Below, one piece after another: positions 22,879 through 32,542 of a stretch of DNA of 64,000 nt. Source of the DNA: Agathobaculum massiliense (GTDB lineage Bacteria; Bacillota; Clostridia; Oscillospirales; Butyricicoccaceae). Within the stretch, counting starts at the first letter, position 1. Every line of letters starts with the position of its first letter. Made by a program: the position numbers and the translations under genes. The stretch covers positions 2,356,001 through 2,420,000 of the forward strand of contig NZ_OMPN01000001.1 of NCBI RefSeq assembly GCF_900291975.1, in the 5' to 3' direction. The notes under the pieces are model-generated. The model did not search any database. It saw only the letters and a list, made by a program, of their open reading frames with translations, and had not been told where the DNA came from.

Positions 22879-24473
22879 AGGTATTGCTGGCAGACGACGA
22901 ATATCTGATTCGAGAGGGACTGCGGGACAATGTGCCTTGGGCGGCTCATGGAATGGAGGTTATAGCAACAGCGGAGGATGGGGAACAGGCGCTGGAACTG
23001 GCGCGGCAATACCGGCCGGATCTTTTAATCACCGACATTTGTATGCCGTTTATGGATGGGTTAGAATTGGTGGAAAATGTATTGCGGGAGCAGGCGGATA
23101 TCTGCGTGATATTGCTGACCTGCTATGATGAATTTGAATATGCTAAACGTGCGATTAAGCTGGGCGTAAAGGATTACATACTCAAGCCGATCGATTTGGC
23201 TTATATGGAGAGCCTGTTGGACGAGATTTTTGAAAAATATAAAGCAAGGCAGGAAGAAAATATAAAGCAGGAGCGCACGGAACTGCTTTCCTGCCTGCTG
23301 CACGCTGACTTGGATAAACAGCCTGAGGAAGCTGCGCTTGCGCAGGCAGGTATTCCTGTGGAGCGGTTCTATGCCTGTATTATGATCGATATTTTGGGCT
23401 ATCGGTTTGCACGGGATACGTTCACTGAGCAGGAGCTACAGAAATATTTTAGCCGGTTCGCTGCGCAAGTAGAAGAATGTGCGGCAGAGCGCATGTTTTT
23501 TTATGAAGAATTTCAGACAGAGGGACGTGTCCTAATCGTTGTTTCGGGAAGAAATGCCCAGCAGGCAGCAGAGCATATGCAGGCTGTTTGCAGGGCGCTG
23601 CGCCAGGATGTGGATTTGAAAAATGAGTATCCCTTTCTTTGCGCTACAGATGGTGTGTCGGGAGACGTATGGGGGCTACAGGCGATGTACGGCCACTGTC
23701 AAAAAGTGCTGCAGTATGCTTTCCTTTATGATGAGACAAGCTTTTTGGATTACGCGGAGCTGAAGCGAATACGCCAGGATGACGGAACGCAGATTGCTGC
23801 TAATATAGCGCGTTTTGTCGACTGTATACGCACCTTTGATAAAGGTCTGATTGAGCAGAATATTTGTCTCATCACAGACAATATACGAGAAAGTGGACGA
23901 TATTCCATTCTGTATGGCCAAATGTTTATTGCATCGGTGTACAGCCAGGTCACCGGCGCATTGAAAGAATTTGGGATCGATCTGTCCGAGGTGTTTGAAG
24001 ATCCTGTGGAAGAATACCGCATGATCATTACGGCGGGCAGCCTGCAGAAGCAGATTAGCGGCCTCAGTGAACTGCTGGGGAAGGTGTGCGACTATGTACA
24101 TGGAAAAAAAGGCGCGGCGCATCATACATTGATCGAAAAAGCGCGGCAGTATATCGAGCAGAATTATACCGACCATTCCATTTCTCTGCAAAGCGTTTCC
24201 GCTTCGGTCAATATGTCGTCATGTTACTTCAGTATTTTGTTTAAGCAGGAATGCGGCAAATCGTTTATCAGTTACCTGACTGACCTGCGCATGGAAAAGG
24301 CCAAGCAGCTTTTACGATATTCCGATCAGCGCTCCTATGAAATTGCACTGGCTGTTGGATATGACAACCCCAACTATTTTAGTACGCTCTTCAAGAAAAA
24401 TACGGATTTTTCGCCCACGGAGTATCGACAGAGACAGAAAGAAAACGGGGCGGCAAAACAGAAAAAATCTTGA
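22875..24473 (+). CDS. YesN-type response regulator with AraC DNA-binding domain
   Basis: 532 residues; GTG start overlapping the kinase stop by 4 nt, so coupled. Receiver domain residues 1-120, with the phosphorylated Asp in L-L-I-T-D-I-C-M-P-F-M-D-G (about residue 54) and Lys in I-L-K-P-I-D. A 290-residue middle region follows. AraC-type double HTH at the C-terminus (I-S-L-Q-S-V-S-A-S-V-N-M-S-S-C-Y-F, then Y-E-I-A-L-A-V-G-Y-D-N-P-N-Y-F). Likely activates the ABC transporter operon just downstream. Confidence 0.93.
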   Translation: MKVLLADDEYLIREGLRDNVPWAAHGMEVIATAEDGEQALELARQYRPDLLITDICMPFMDGLELVENVLREQADICVILLTCYDEFEYAKRAIKLGVKDYILKPIDLAYMESLLDEIFEKYKARQEENIKQERTELLSCLLHADLDKQPEEAALAQAGIPVERFYACIMIDILGYRFARDTFTEQELQKYFSRFAAQVEECAAERMFFYEEFQTEGRVLIVVSGRNAQQAAEHMQAVCRALRQDVDLKNEYPFLCATDGVSGDVWGLQAMYGHCQKVLQYAFLYDETSFLDYAELKRIRQDDGTQIAANIARFVDCIRTFDKGLIEQNICLITDNIRESGRYSILYGQMFIASVYSQVTGALKEFGIDLSEVFEDPVEEYRMIITAGSLQKQISGLSELLGKVCDYVHGKKGAAHHTLIEKARQYIEQNYTDHSISLQSVSASVNMSSCYFSILFKQECGKSFISYLTDLRMEKAKQLLRYSDQRSYEIALAVGYDNPNYFSTLFKKNTDFSPTEYRQRQKENGAAKQKKS

Positions 24474-24494
24474 AATATTAAAAAAATATGTTGA

Positions 24495-24523
24495 TTTACC
24501 ACTATAGGAACAATCGGTATAAT
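24495..24523 (+). promoter_or_regulatory. Promoter before the sugar-binding protein gene
   Basis: TATAAT with TTTACC 17 bp upstream, in the 98-bp gap between the regulator and the binding-protein gene. The weak -35 fits activation by the YesN-type regulator. Confidence 0.5.
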
Positions 24524-24570
24524 GAAAGCACATTCAGAAAAGAGAAAAATAGAAAACGGGAGGGTTTCGT

Positions 24571-25575
24571 ATGAAAAAGACCAGATTATTCGCAATGCTT
24601 CTAACCAGTGTACTGCTAATTGGCTCAGGTACAGGTTGTTCAACCGATTCAGAGAACACGGCCGTACCAGATGCGGATGTGGGAGTGGACAGCGGCGAAA
24701 GCGAGGTGCTGACGGTAGCCTTTTCGCAGTGCGGCAACCAGAACAACTGGAAAGTCGTTCAAACAAATGATATGAAAGAAAAAATAGAGGCAAGAGGATA
24801 CCAATATATTTATACGGACGCACAGGACGATACGGCAAAACAAATGTCCGATATTGAGGATATTATTTCTCAAAAGCCGGATTACCTGATCGTATCTCCG
24901 CGTGAGTCCGAGGGTTTGACGCCCGTGCTTAAATCCGCAATGGATGCCGGTATTCCGGTCATTCTGGTTGACCGCGGCATCAATGGTGAGGCAGGCGTGG
25001 ATTATACAACACTGAACAGCGCCGATTTGATTTGGGAGGGGCAGACCTGCGCCCAGTATATGAAAGAGCAGTTTGGCGACGAACGCTGCAATGTTGTGGA
25101 ACTGACCGGAACACCGGGCGCCACCAGTACGATCGACCGCAATAAAGGGTTCACCGAGGAGATCGCCAACTATGACAATATAAAGATTATCGCCTCCCAG
25201 GTTGGAAATTTCAACCGTGCGGAATCACAAAAAGCGATGGAAAACCTGATTCAGGCCTATGGGGATGAGATCGATGCGGTATTTGCGCATAATGACGATA
25301 ACGCTATCGGTGCTTTACAGGCGATCAAGGCTGCGGGACTCAAACCGGGCGAGGACATCAAGATTTACAGCATGGATGGGCAGAAAGATGCTTTGCAGGC
25401 GATCATTGATGGGGATATGGAATTGAGCGTGCTCTGTCAACCGCGCTTTGGAGACAGTGTTTTAGCGATTATTGACCAATTGGAAGCGGGTGAAGAGGTA
25501 CCGGCGTTCGTTAAAAATGAAGGTAAGCTATATACGATTGAAAATGCAGAGGAATGCTTGGACGAGGCGTATTGA
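24571..25575 (+). CDS. Sugar-binding lipoprotein (YtfQ-like)
   Basis: 334 residues. Lipoprotein signal with lipobox near L-I-G-S-G-T-G-C (Cys about residue 23). The mature part is a periplasmic-binding-protein-like fold (type I): V-A-F-S-Q-C-G-N-Q-N-N-W-K, A-M-D-A-G-I-P-V-I-L-V-D-R-G-I, H-N-D-D-N-A-I-G-A-L-Q-A-I, and I-Y-S-M-D-G-Q-K-D-A-L. The gene order binding protein - double ATPase - two permeases matches ytfQ-ytfR-ytfT-yjfF of galactofuranose uptake. Sugar specificity cannot be read from sequence. Confidence 0.85.
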   Translation: MKKTRLFAMLLTSVLLIGSGTGCSTDSENTAVPDADVGVDSGESEVLTVAFSQCGNQNNWKVVQTNDMKEKIEARGYQYIYTDAQDDTAKQMSDIEDIISQKPDYLIVSPRESEGLTPVLKSAMDAGIPVILVDRGINGEAGVDYTTLNSADLIWEGQTCAQYMKEQFGDERCNVVELTGTPGATSTIDRNKGFTEEIANYDNIKIIASQVGNFNRAESQKAMENLIQAYGDEIDAVFAHNDDNAIGALQAIKAAGLKPGEDIKIYSMDGQKDALQAIIDGDMELSVLCQPRFGDSVLAIIDQLEAGEEVPAFVKNEGKLYTIENAEECLDEAY

Positions 25576-25651
25576 TGCGTTTATGCATCTTAAAATAGCG
25601 TTCGGGAGAGGGGCGAAACGCCCCTCTCCCCTATGAAAGGAGGGATAGTGA

Positions 25652-27178
25652 ATGGAAGCCATGTATTTGTTGGAAATGAGACAGATTGACAAGCAGTTTC
25701 CGGGCGTTCATGCATTGGATCATGTGAATTTTCGAGTGCGCGCGGGCGAGATCCATGCGTTGATGGGTGAAAATGGCGCAGGGAAGTCCACCTTGATGAA
25801 AATTCTGACCGGCTTGTACCGGAAAGATACGGGCGAAATTATCTTGGACGGGCAGCAGGTTTCGTTCAACAGCCCGTTGGAGGCACAGCGAGCCGGTATC
25901 AGTACAATTTATCAGGAGATCAATCTGATTCCGTATTTGAGTATTGCGGAAAATATTCATCTTGGGCGGGAGCCTATGAACCGTACAGGAATTGACTGGA
26001 AACAGGTGAACCAGAGAGCGGAGCGGATACTGCGCGAAATGGGAGTGGAGGCAGATGTGACCCAGCCGCTTTGCAGCTATGGAACGGCAGTGCAGCAGAT
26101 GGTGGCGATTGCTCGTGCTATTTCGGTGCAGGCCAAACTGATTGTAATGGATGAGCCGACTTCCTCTTTGGATGAAAAGGAAGTAGAGATTTTATTCCGG
26201 CAAATGCGTAAACTCAGAGAAAAAGGCATCGCAATTATTTTTATCAGCCATCGTCTGGATGAGGTGTTTGAGATATGTGATACGGTTACGATTCTGAAAG
26301 ACGGAAAGCTTGTCAGCGAAAGTCCGGCGGCGGAATTGAGTAAGCTGGAGCTAGTGTCCCGCATGATTGGACGCGATGCGACTGACGTGTTGCGAAGGAA
26401 AAACGGGGTTTATCAGGGAACAGGAGGAGTACCTGTGCTGGAAGCCCATGGGATTACAGACAAGGAGAAGTTGCGGGGGGTGAGCCTGAGAATCCGGCAG
26501 GGAGAGATAGTGGGCTTGGCCGGACTGCTTGGCGCGGGGCGGACCGAGCTTGCCAAGGTGATTTTTGGAGATAACCCGGATTATACAGGGACGCTGGCGG
26601 TCAATGGGCAGGAGGTGCGCTGGAAAGCTCCACGGGATGCGATTGCAAAAGGATTTGCCTATTGCTCGGAAGATCGCAAAGCGGAAGGAATTTTTCCCCA
26701 TATGTCCGTGCGGGAAAACATGACGATGGCGATTTTGCCGCGGATCGCACGGCGGGGGCTGGTAAACGTCGGCCGACAGAAGGACATTGTAGATCGTTAT
26801 ATCAAGAGCCTGTCCATCAAAACGCCAGGGCAGGAGCAGTTGATCCGAAACCTGTCAGGCGGTAATCAGCAGAAAGTTCTTTTAGCGCGCTGGCTGTGCA
26901 TGGAGCCGCGGCTGATCATACTGGACGAGCCGACAAGGGGGATCGATATCGGCGCGAAAGCAGAAATCGAGGCGCTGATTCAGGATATCGCTGGGCAGGG
27001 CATCAGTGTATTGTTGATTTCTTCTGAGCTGGAGGAATTGGTACGCAACTGTCACCGTGTGATAGTTATACGGGATGGGAAAAATATCGGGGAGCTGGAA
27101 AGCGATATGCTATCAGAAGGAAACATCATGCGGACGATTGCACAAGACATCCTGCAGGAAGGGGGAGCCTGCATATGA
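25652..27178 (+). CDS. Sugar ABC transporter ATPase, two ABC domains (YtfR/RbsA-like)
   Basis: 508 residues; SD AAGGAGGG. First ABC domain has Walker A G-E-N-G-A-G-K-S-T (about 40) and Walker B L-I-V-M-D-E-P-T. The second has the degenerate P-loop G-L-L-G-A-G-R-T-E-L usual for this subfamily, signature L-S-G-G-N-Q-Q-K and Walker B L-I-I-L-D-E-P-T. Full family length. It energises the two permeases that follow; the stop overlaps the next start by 4 nt. Confidence 0.93.
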   Translation: MEAMYLLEMRQIDKQFPGVHALDHVNFRVRAGEIHALMGENGAGKSTLMKILTGLYRKDTGEIILDGQQVSFNSPLEAQRAGISTIYQEINLIPYLSIAENIHLGREPMNRTGIDWKQVNQRAERILREMGVEADVTQPLCSYGTAVQQMVAIARAISVQAKLIVMDEPTSSLDEKEVEILFRQMRKLREKGIAIIFISHRLDEVFEICDTVTILKDGKLVSESPAAELSKLELVSRMIGRDATDVLRRKNGVYQGTGGVPVLEAHGITDKEKLRGVSLRIRQGEIVGLAGLLGAGRTELAKVIFGDNPDYTGTLAVNGQEVRWKAPRDAIAKGFAYCSEDRKAEGIFPHMSVRENMTMAILPRIARRGLVNVGRQKDIVDRYIKSLSIKTPGQEQLIRNLSGGNQQKVLLARWLCMEPRLIILDEPTRGIDIGAKAEIEALIQDIAGQGISVLLISSELEELVRNCHRVIVIRDGKNIGELESDMLSEGNIMRTIAQDILQEGGACI

Positions 27179-28161
27179 TGGACAGCATTGCTGCAAAAAA
27201 CGGGCATACCTGTATTGACTGGGGACAGAACATACGAAAATATGGTACAATATATGCATTCCTGCTGCTGGTTATGTTCAATATCCTATTTACCCGCAAT
27301 TTTGCTTCCATGGGAACCCTGTGGAACCTGACGATTCAGGTACTGCCAACTATGCTGACCTCGTTGGGGATGGTGCTGGTGATCTCCTCCGGAGGGATTG
27401 ATATCTCGGTAGGGTCGGTCATGGCGATATCCGCCGTTACGAGCGGTTTGGTGCTGACTGGGAAAACACCGCTTTTGGGAACGGATACTGGCATGGCCGT
27501 GCTGGCCGCCCTTGTTGTGGCATTGGTGTTGGGATTGTTCAACGGTGTTCTGGTAGCATGCTTTAAAATACAGCCGATCATTGTAACCCTAATTCTTTAT
27601 ATTGCCGGACGAGGTATTGCACAATTGATGAATAACGGCGGCACAATCGTGTTTTATGGAAATACGTTTACGGAAATCGGCTTATACCGCGTTGGCGGCC
27701 TGGTACCGGTACAATTATTTGTATCCATACTGTTTGTCTGGATAATTGCATTCCTGCTTAAAAAGACGACATTTGGATATTATGTGCAGGGAATTGGAGA
27801 AAACGGGAAAGCCGCAAGATTATCGGGCATTCGTACGGCGCAGGTGTTGATCTCGGTGTATGTGATCAGTGCGCTGCTGGCGGGAATGGCAGGTCTGTTT
27901 GAATGCTCCCGTGCAAGCTGTGCAGATCCCAATGCGATTGGACAGCTTGCAGAAATGGATGCGATCGCGGCCGTTGCGATTGGGGGGACCTCCATGAACG
28001 GCGGCAAAGCGCGGATTATGGGGACGATATTCGGAGCCTTAATCATACAGCTGATTTCAATTATGGTCAATATGAACAACATCCCGTTTGCGTATTCCCG
28101 CATTTTTAAAGCCGCTATTATTATTCTCGCAGTTTATTTGCAGCGGGAAAAACGCCGTTAG
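27175..28161 (+). CDS. Sugar ABC transporter permease 1 (YtfT-like)
   Basis: 328 residues, about eight to ten membrane helices. Family signature S-S-G-G-I-D-I-S-V-G-S-V-M-A-I (about 75-90) and I-G-G-T-S-M-N-G-G (near residue 265). ATG overlaps the ATPase stop by 4 nt. The second permease is a separate gene, as in YtfT/YjfF, so the channel is probably a heterodimer. Confidence 0.9.
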   Translation: MMDSIAAKNGHTCIDWGQNIRKYGTIYAFLLLVMFNILFTRNFASMGTLWNLTIQVLPTMLTSLGMVLVISSGGIDISVGSVMAISAVTSGLVLTGKTPLLGTDTGMAVLAALVVALVLGLFNGVLVACFKIQPIIVTLILYIAGRGIAQLMNNGGTIVFYGNTFTEIGLYRVGGLVPVQLFVSILFVWIIAFLLKKTTFGYYVQGIGENGKAARLSGIRTAQVLISVYVISALLAGMAGLFECSRASCADPNAIGQLAEMDAIAAVAIGGTSMNGGKARIMGTIFGALIIQLISIMVNMNNIPFAYSRIFKAAIIILAVYLQREKRR

Positions 28162-28171
28162 GGGGGATCGT

Positions 28172-29152
28172 ATGAAAAAAAAGAACTTGTTTTATGCGTT
28201 CTGTAAGAAGCACGGCGTAGTGTTTGCGCTGCTGGCCCTTATACTGGCTGCGGCTCTGCTGTTTCCGGAATTTGCATCGTACGGAAATGTGACGAATATC
28301 CTGAATCAGAACAGCATGATCGGCATTATTTCTCTTGGTATGACCTTTGTTATTTTGACGGGAGGCATAGACCTTTCAGTTGGTTCGCTTGCGGCGCTGT
28401 CCAGTGTTCTGGCGGCAGTCCTAAGCCCAAAGGGTAGTCTTGCAATAATGATCCTGGTGCCGTTGGCGGTCTGTACGGCGATGGGTCTGCTCAGCGGACT
28501 CATTATTGCGAAGCTGCAAATCGCCCCCTTTATCGCTACGCTGGGGATGATGATGGCGGCGCGCGGCATTGCTCTGGTAATGACAGACGGGGGCGTTTCG
28601 GTCAGTGTGGACACAGGTGTGGCAGAAACATTCCGATTGTTTGCCCGAAGCTATCTGTTGAGGGTGCCGGCGCCGGTATGGCTGTTTGTGTTGTTGCTGG
28701 TTACAGGGCTGTATATTGCGCGCCGGACACGGTCCGGACGGTATGTTTACGCAGTGGGCGGGAATGAAGAAGCAGCCCGCATGATGGGGCTGCAACCTGA
28801 AAAAATTAAGATCGCTGTTTATACGGTAAATGGCTTGCTGGCAGGGCTGGCAGGATTGATTTTGGCTTCCCGTTTAGGTGCGGGTCAGCCTGTGACATGT
28901 GACGGTTGGGAAATGACTGCGATTGCGGCGACCGCGATTGGTGGCACCCTGCTTTCGGGCGGCCGCGGCGGCCTTGGGGGGACGGCGATCGGCGTATTTA
29001 TCATTGGTGTGATTTCGAACATGATTAATCTGCAAGGCAGCTTGAGTTCATGGTGGCAGTCGATCATTACCGGACTGCTGCTCTTGTTCGTCGTCATGCT
29101 GCAGTCCCACGCGCGGGCGAATGGTACCGGTAGTACAGAAATCGCTGGATAA
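28172..29152 (+). CDS. Sugar ABC transporter permease 2 (YjfF-like)
   Basis: 326 residues. ATG at 28172 with GGGGGAT upstream, 10 nt after the previous stop. Same fold as permease 1: L-T-G-G-I-D-L-S-V-G-S-L-A-A-L and I-G-G-T-L-L-S-G-G-R-G-G. Partner of permease 1 in a galactofuranose-type importer. Confidence 0.9.
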   Translation: MKKKNLFYAFCKKHGVVFALLALILAAALLFPEFASYGNVTNILNQNSMIGIISLGMTFVILTGGIDLSVGSLAALSSVLAAVLSPKGSLAIMILVPLAVCTAMGLLSGLIIAKLQIAPFIATLGMMMAARGIALVMTDGGVSVSVDTGVAETFRLFARSYLLRVPAPVWLFVLLLVTGLYIARRTRSGRYVYAVGGNEEAARMMGLQPEKIKIAVYTVNGLLAGLAGLILASRLGAGQPVTCDGWEMTAIAATAIGGTLLSGGRGGLGGTAIGVFIIGVISNMINLQGSLSSWWQSIITGLLLLFVVMLQSHARANGTGSTEIAG

Positions 29153-29167
29153 GAAAAGGAGAACGGT

Positions 29168-29989
29168 ATGAAAATCAGTTGTTTGCCTGTCTCGCTGTTT
29201 GATGAGATTTGTTCAGGGCGCATGAGTTTGCCTCAGTGGGCGCGCAAAGCAAAGGAAATCGGCTATGACGGCATTGATATCAGCATTATGTTCATCAAAA
29301 ACCGAACACCGACCTATTTGAACGCCTTGAAACAGGAGCTGCAGGAAATCGGAATGCCGATTGTGATGATGACCACCTATCCGGATTTTACCAATCCAAA
29401 TCCGGTGCAGCGGGAGCGCGAATTCCTATACCTGCAGGCGGATATTGCGCTTGCCTCAGAGCTGCATATTCGCTATCTGCGCATATTGGCGGGACAGGCA
29501 CATCCGGAGCTGGATCGCGCGCAGGGTATCGCATGGGTATCGGATTATTTCCATCGCATTGCGCCAATAGGAAAAGAGTATGGCGTGGGCTTGGTGTTTG
29601 AGAACCATGGCAAGCCGGGCGCATGGCCGCGTGTGGACTTTACATATGATCCGGCGGTTTTCCTTGATATTTGCAGGCAGATAGAGGATACAGATATCCG
29701 GCTGAACTTTGATACAGGGAACATCACTGCTTTTGGGGGAGATCCACTCGAAGTAGTACCATCTGTCGTAAACCGCCTGGAAACCATTCATGTGACCGAC
29801 ATGGAGCAGCGCGGCCGCTTTTGCCCTGCGGCCATAGGAACGGGTGTGACGCCAAATCGGCCATTTTTCGAGTACATCAAGCGGCATGGCTTCGATAACT
29901 GGCTCTGTATTGAAGAAGCAAGCGGCTGTGGCTTGGCAGGAATCCGTGACGCCTATCATTTTGTCAAACAGGCTTGGGATGAGGCGTGA
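29168..29989 (+). CDS. Sugar phosphate isomerase/epimerase (TIM barrel)
   Basis: 273 residues. AP-endonuclease-2-like TIM barrel: I-G-Y-D-G-I-D-I-S near the start, L-V-F-E-N-H-G-K (Glu metal ligand), L-N-F-D-T-G-N (Asp) and I-H-V-T-D-M (His/Asp), then C-I-E-E-A at the end. This is the usual set of metal ligands for xylose-isomerase-like epimerases. It follows the permease by 15 bp and probably converts the imported sugar or its derivative. Confidence 0.85.
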   Translation: MKISCLPVSLFDEICSGRMSLPQWARKAKEIGYDGIDISIMFIKNRTPTYLNALKQELQEIGMPIVMMTTYPDFTNPNPVQREREFLYLQADIALASELHIRYLRILAGQAHPELDRAQGIAWVSDYFHRIAPIGKEYGVGLVFENHGKPGAWPRVDFTYDPAVFLDICRQIEDTDIRLNFDTGNITAFGGDPLEVVPSVVNRLETIHVTDMEQRGRFCPAAIGTGVTPNRPFFEYIKRHGFDNWLCIEEASGCGLAGIRDAYHFVKQAWDEA

Positions 29990-30006
29990 AAGGGGATGTA
30001 TGGTAG

Positions 30007-31041
30007 ATGAAAGCTCTGGTATTGACTGCTTATAATGAGCTTCAGCTCAAGGAGGTTCCGAAGCCGGTGCCTGCGGAAGATGAAGTGCTGGTACATATCA
30101 AAGCGTGTGCGATTTGTGGAAGCGATGTACACGGGTATGACGGGGGGAGCGGACGCCGGCAGCCTCCTATCATCATGGGACACGAAGCGGCCGGTGTGAT
30201 CGAGCAGGTGGGGCGCGCGGTAAAAGGCTTTGCCGTGGGCGATCGCGTTACCTTTGATTCTACCGTGTTCTGCGGGAATTGCTGGTATTGCCGGCATGGT
30301 ATGATCAACCTTTGTGAAAATCGGATGGTACTCGGTGTTTCCTGCGACGAATATACCAATGCGGGCGCAATGGCGGAATATGCGGCGATCAAGGCGAGAA
30401 CCTTATTCCGGATACCGGATGCAGTCAGCTTTGAGCAGGCTGCGATGGTTGAGCCACTGTCCATTGCAGTACATGCCGTGTCCACTGTTGCGCCGATTCG
30501 TATGGGGGACAGAGCGGTGGTGATAGGCGCGGGGACAATCGGGCTTCTGCTTACGCAGGCGGTTAGGAACGCAGGCGTAACCGAACTGGTTGTCGTTGAT
30601 TTGGATGACCGTAAGCTGGAACTGGCCAAAGCATTGGGGGCAACGCATGTTATTCACTCCGGGCGGGAGGATGCGGCTGCGGAAATCCGTGCGCTCTGCG
30701 GCGGCCGCGGGGCGGATATCGCTTTTGAGGCGGTTGGGATCTCACAAACGTTGAACACCGCGATCGACAGCGTGCGTCTGGGGGGAAGTGTGGTTATGGT
30801 CGGTAATGTAGCGCGTAAAGCAGAGCTGCCACTGCAGAAATGCGTTACACAGCAGATTACATTATATGGGAGCTGTGCGTCATCAGGGGAATACGATATC
30901 TGTCTTGATTTGATTGCACACCGGATGGTTGATGTAGACAGTCTGATCAGTGCGGCCGTGCCGCTTGCAGACGGTGCGGAATGGTTTGATAGGCTGCATG
31001 CGGCAGAACCTGGTCTGATTAAGGTGGTACTACAGCCTTAA
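30007..31041 (+). CDS. Zinc-dependent alcohol/polyol dehydrogenase (MDR family)
   Basis: 344 residues. Catalytic zinc residues C-A-I-C-G-S-D-V-H and G-H-E-A-A-G-V-I-E; structural zinc cysteines in F-C-G-N-C-W-Y-C-R-H-G-M-I-N-L-C; Rossmann motif V-I-G-A-G-T-I-G near residue 175. Closest by motif to sorbitol/threonine-type dehydrogenases. Last gene of the island, before a strong bidirectional terminator. Likely oxidises the sugar or sugar alcohol; substrate unknown. Confidence 0.88.
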   Translation: MKALVLTAYNELQLKEVPKPVPAEDEVLVHIKACAICGSDVHGYDGGSGRRQPPIIMGHEAAGVIEQVGRAVKGFAVGDRVTFDSTVFCGNCWYCRHGMINLCENRMVLGVSCDEYTNAGAMAEYAAIKARTLFRIPDAVSFEQAAMVEPLSIAVHAVSTVAPIRMGDRAVVIGAGTIGLLLTQAVRNAGVTELVVVDLDDRKLELAKALGATHVIHSGREDAAAEIRALCGGRGADIAFEAVGISQTLNTAIDSVRLGGSVVMVGNVARKAELPLQKCVTQQITLYGSCASSGEYDICLDLIAHRMVDVDSLISAAVPLADGAEWFDRLHAAEPGLIKVVLQP

Positions 31042-31101
31042 TGTGGGATACCGAATGCTTCTTCTTTTTCTTCTCTTTTTTTTCATATTGTGCGGCAGCA
31101 A

Positions 31102-31133
31102 AATAAAAGAGCCTCTTTTGAGGCTCTTTTATT
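31102..31133. terminator. Bidirectional terminator between the sugar island and the anti-sigma gene
   Basis: AATAAAAGAGCCTC/GAGGCTCTTTTATT: runs of T on both strands, so it ends the plus-strand operon and the converging minus-strand gene. Confidence 0.9.
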
Positions 31134-31144
31134 ACGTATGGATT

Positions 31145-32539
31145 TTATTGCAGATCGATCGTAACGGCCTGCTCTTCGAGCAGCTCCATATCGTCGTCCG
31201 GCTGCCAGAAGGACACGCCGGCGACCCTGGAAAGCTCTTCCTCGGCCGCGCAGGGGTAGTACAGGGTGGCGATGATATTCCCAGTCTCACGGTCGGTATA
31301 GCTGTCAAAGTAAGCGTCATTGTTCAACGACAGGCTGTTCCCAGCCGCGTCTGTCAGATTAAACTGGCCGTTTTCCATCCAGGTCGCGCCGTGAGTGGAG
31401 AAGATGGCAACAGCCTTGGCCGCGCCGACCTCCAGACTTTCGAGTGTCAGGCCGTTTTTGCCTTGGTCGGTCAGCGGAAGCGCATCGAGCGCACCCTTGA
31501 CCTCGTGGGCATGGTAGCTGGACATGAACGGGATCAATGTGATAGATTTGGTGTCCTCGTCCGCACCGATAAATTCAAACTGATTCACCGACCGGCCTAA
31601 GCCGCTGGCGGTTAGTCCGACGCTGATGAGGGGCAGGTAATTGCCCTTGTCGTCACGCAGGACGAAGCTGTCCCATGGCATAGCATCGCCGGACACGCGC
31701 TCGCTGAGTGTGATGGACGAACTGAGCGGGGAGATAGATACGCGCTCGACGCGCGGCGTGCGGTCTACCGTATAGGCGTTGCCCCTCTCGTCCGTACCGG
31801 AGAAACGGACGGTAAAGTCCTGCTCCGGTTCGACTGTCAGGCTACCCACTGAGCTTTTATCGACCGAAAGCGCGAATTTAAAATCTGCGTCCTGCATGCC
31901 ATTGATGCTGCCGCCGGTATATAGTAACAGGTTAAACTGGTCAGGGAGCGATTGCTTGAGCGGCAGCCGATGCAGGCCCTTGAGCGTGCAGTCGTCCTCA
32001 AAATAGGCCTCGTTCAAAATAGCGCCTGTTGTATCCAGTTCCTTGCCATCAACTGCCGCCCAGAATACAGGCGCAGACCAAGCGGCACGCCAGCTTTCGG
32101 GGTCGCTGCTGTCACCAATCTGTTCCAGCGGAGACTTGCTCGACATAGTATAGAAAATATTGATATAGCTGTCATCAGCCGCGATGTTATCAATAGTCAG
32201 CGTTATGCCGTCTATGGTCTGGCTTGTGTCGACCGCCGCGTTATAGGCCTTATATCGTTCCTGGTGGGCGGCGTATTCCGAAGTGCGGTTCCCGCTGAAG
32301 TAATCGATTGCGTTGCGTGTCATTTCCAGCATCGCGGGTGCAGCCGCTGAAGCCCCTACAACCAGCGCGGCCGCTGCGGCGATGCACACAGCCATGCGGA
32401 GCGGGCGGCGCTTTTTTGCGGGCTGTGCCGTCCGCGCGGGCAGAGTATCGAGCAGCGCGTCCATACGGCTGTCAAAGCCGTCGGGCGTAGGGCAGTCCTC
32501 CCGCGCGGCGCGCGCTTTCAGCTTTTCATCAAATGTCAT
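31145..32539 (-). CDS. DUF4179-type membrane anti-sigma-like protein
   Basis: 464 residues. Cytoplasmic N-terminus with R-E-D-C-P-T-P-D-G-F-D-S-R-M-D-A-L-L, one membrane helix (M-A-V-C-I-A-A-A-A-A-L-V-V-G-A-S, about 49-64), then a large extracytoplasmic beta-rich part, as in DUF4179 proteins. Start codon 3 nt after the sigma stop. By position and topology it should hold the ECF sigma factor inactive until an envelope signal arrives; not proven by sequence. Confidence 0.75.
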   Translation of the reverse strand: MTFDEKLKARAAREDCPTPDGFDSRMDALLDTLPARTAQPAKKRRPLRMAVCIAAAAALVVGASAAAPAMLEMTRNAIDYFSGNRTSEYAAHQERYKAYNAAVDTSQTIDGITLTIDNIAADDSYINIFYTMSSKSPLEQIGDSSDPESWRAAWSAPVFWAAVDGKELDTTGAILNEAYFEDDCTLKGLHRLPLKQSLPDQFNLLLYTGGSINGMQDADFKFALSVDKSSVGSLTVEPEQDFTVRFSGTDERGNAYTVDRTPRVERVSISPLSSSITLSERVSGDAMPWDSFVLRDDKGNYLPLISVGLTASGLGRSVNQFEFIGADEDTKSITLIPFMSSYHAHEVKGALDALPLTDQGKNGLTLESLEVGAAKAVAIFSTHGATWMENGQFNLTDAAGNSLSLNNDAYFDSYTDRETGNIIATLYYPCAAEEELSRVAGVSFWQPDDDMELLEEQAVTIDLQ

Positions 32540-32542
32540 ACC

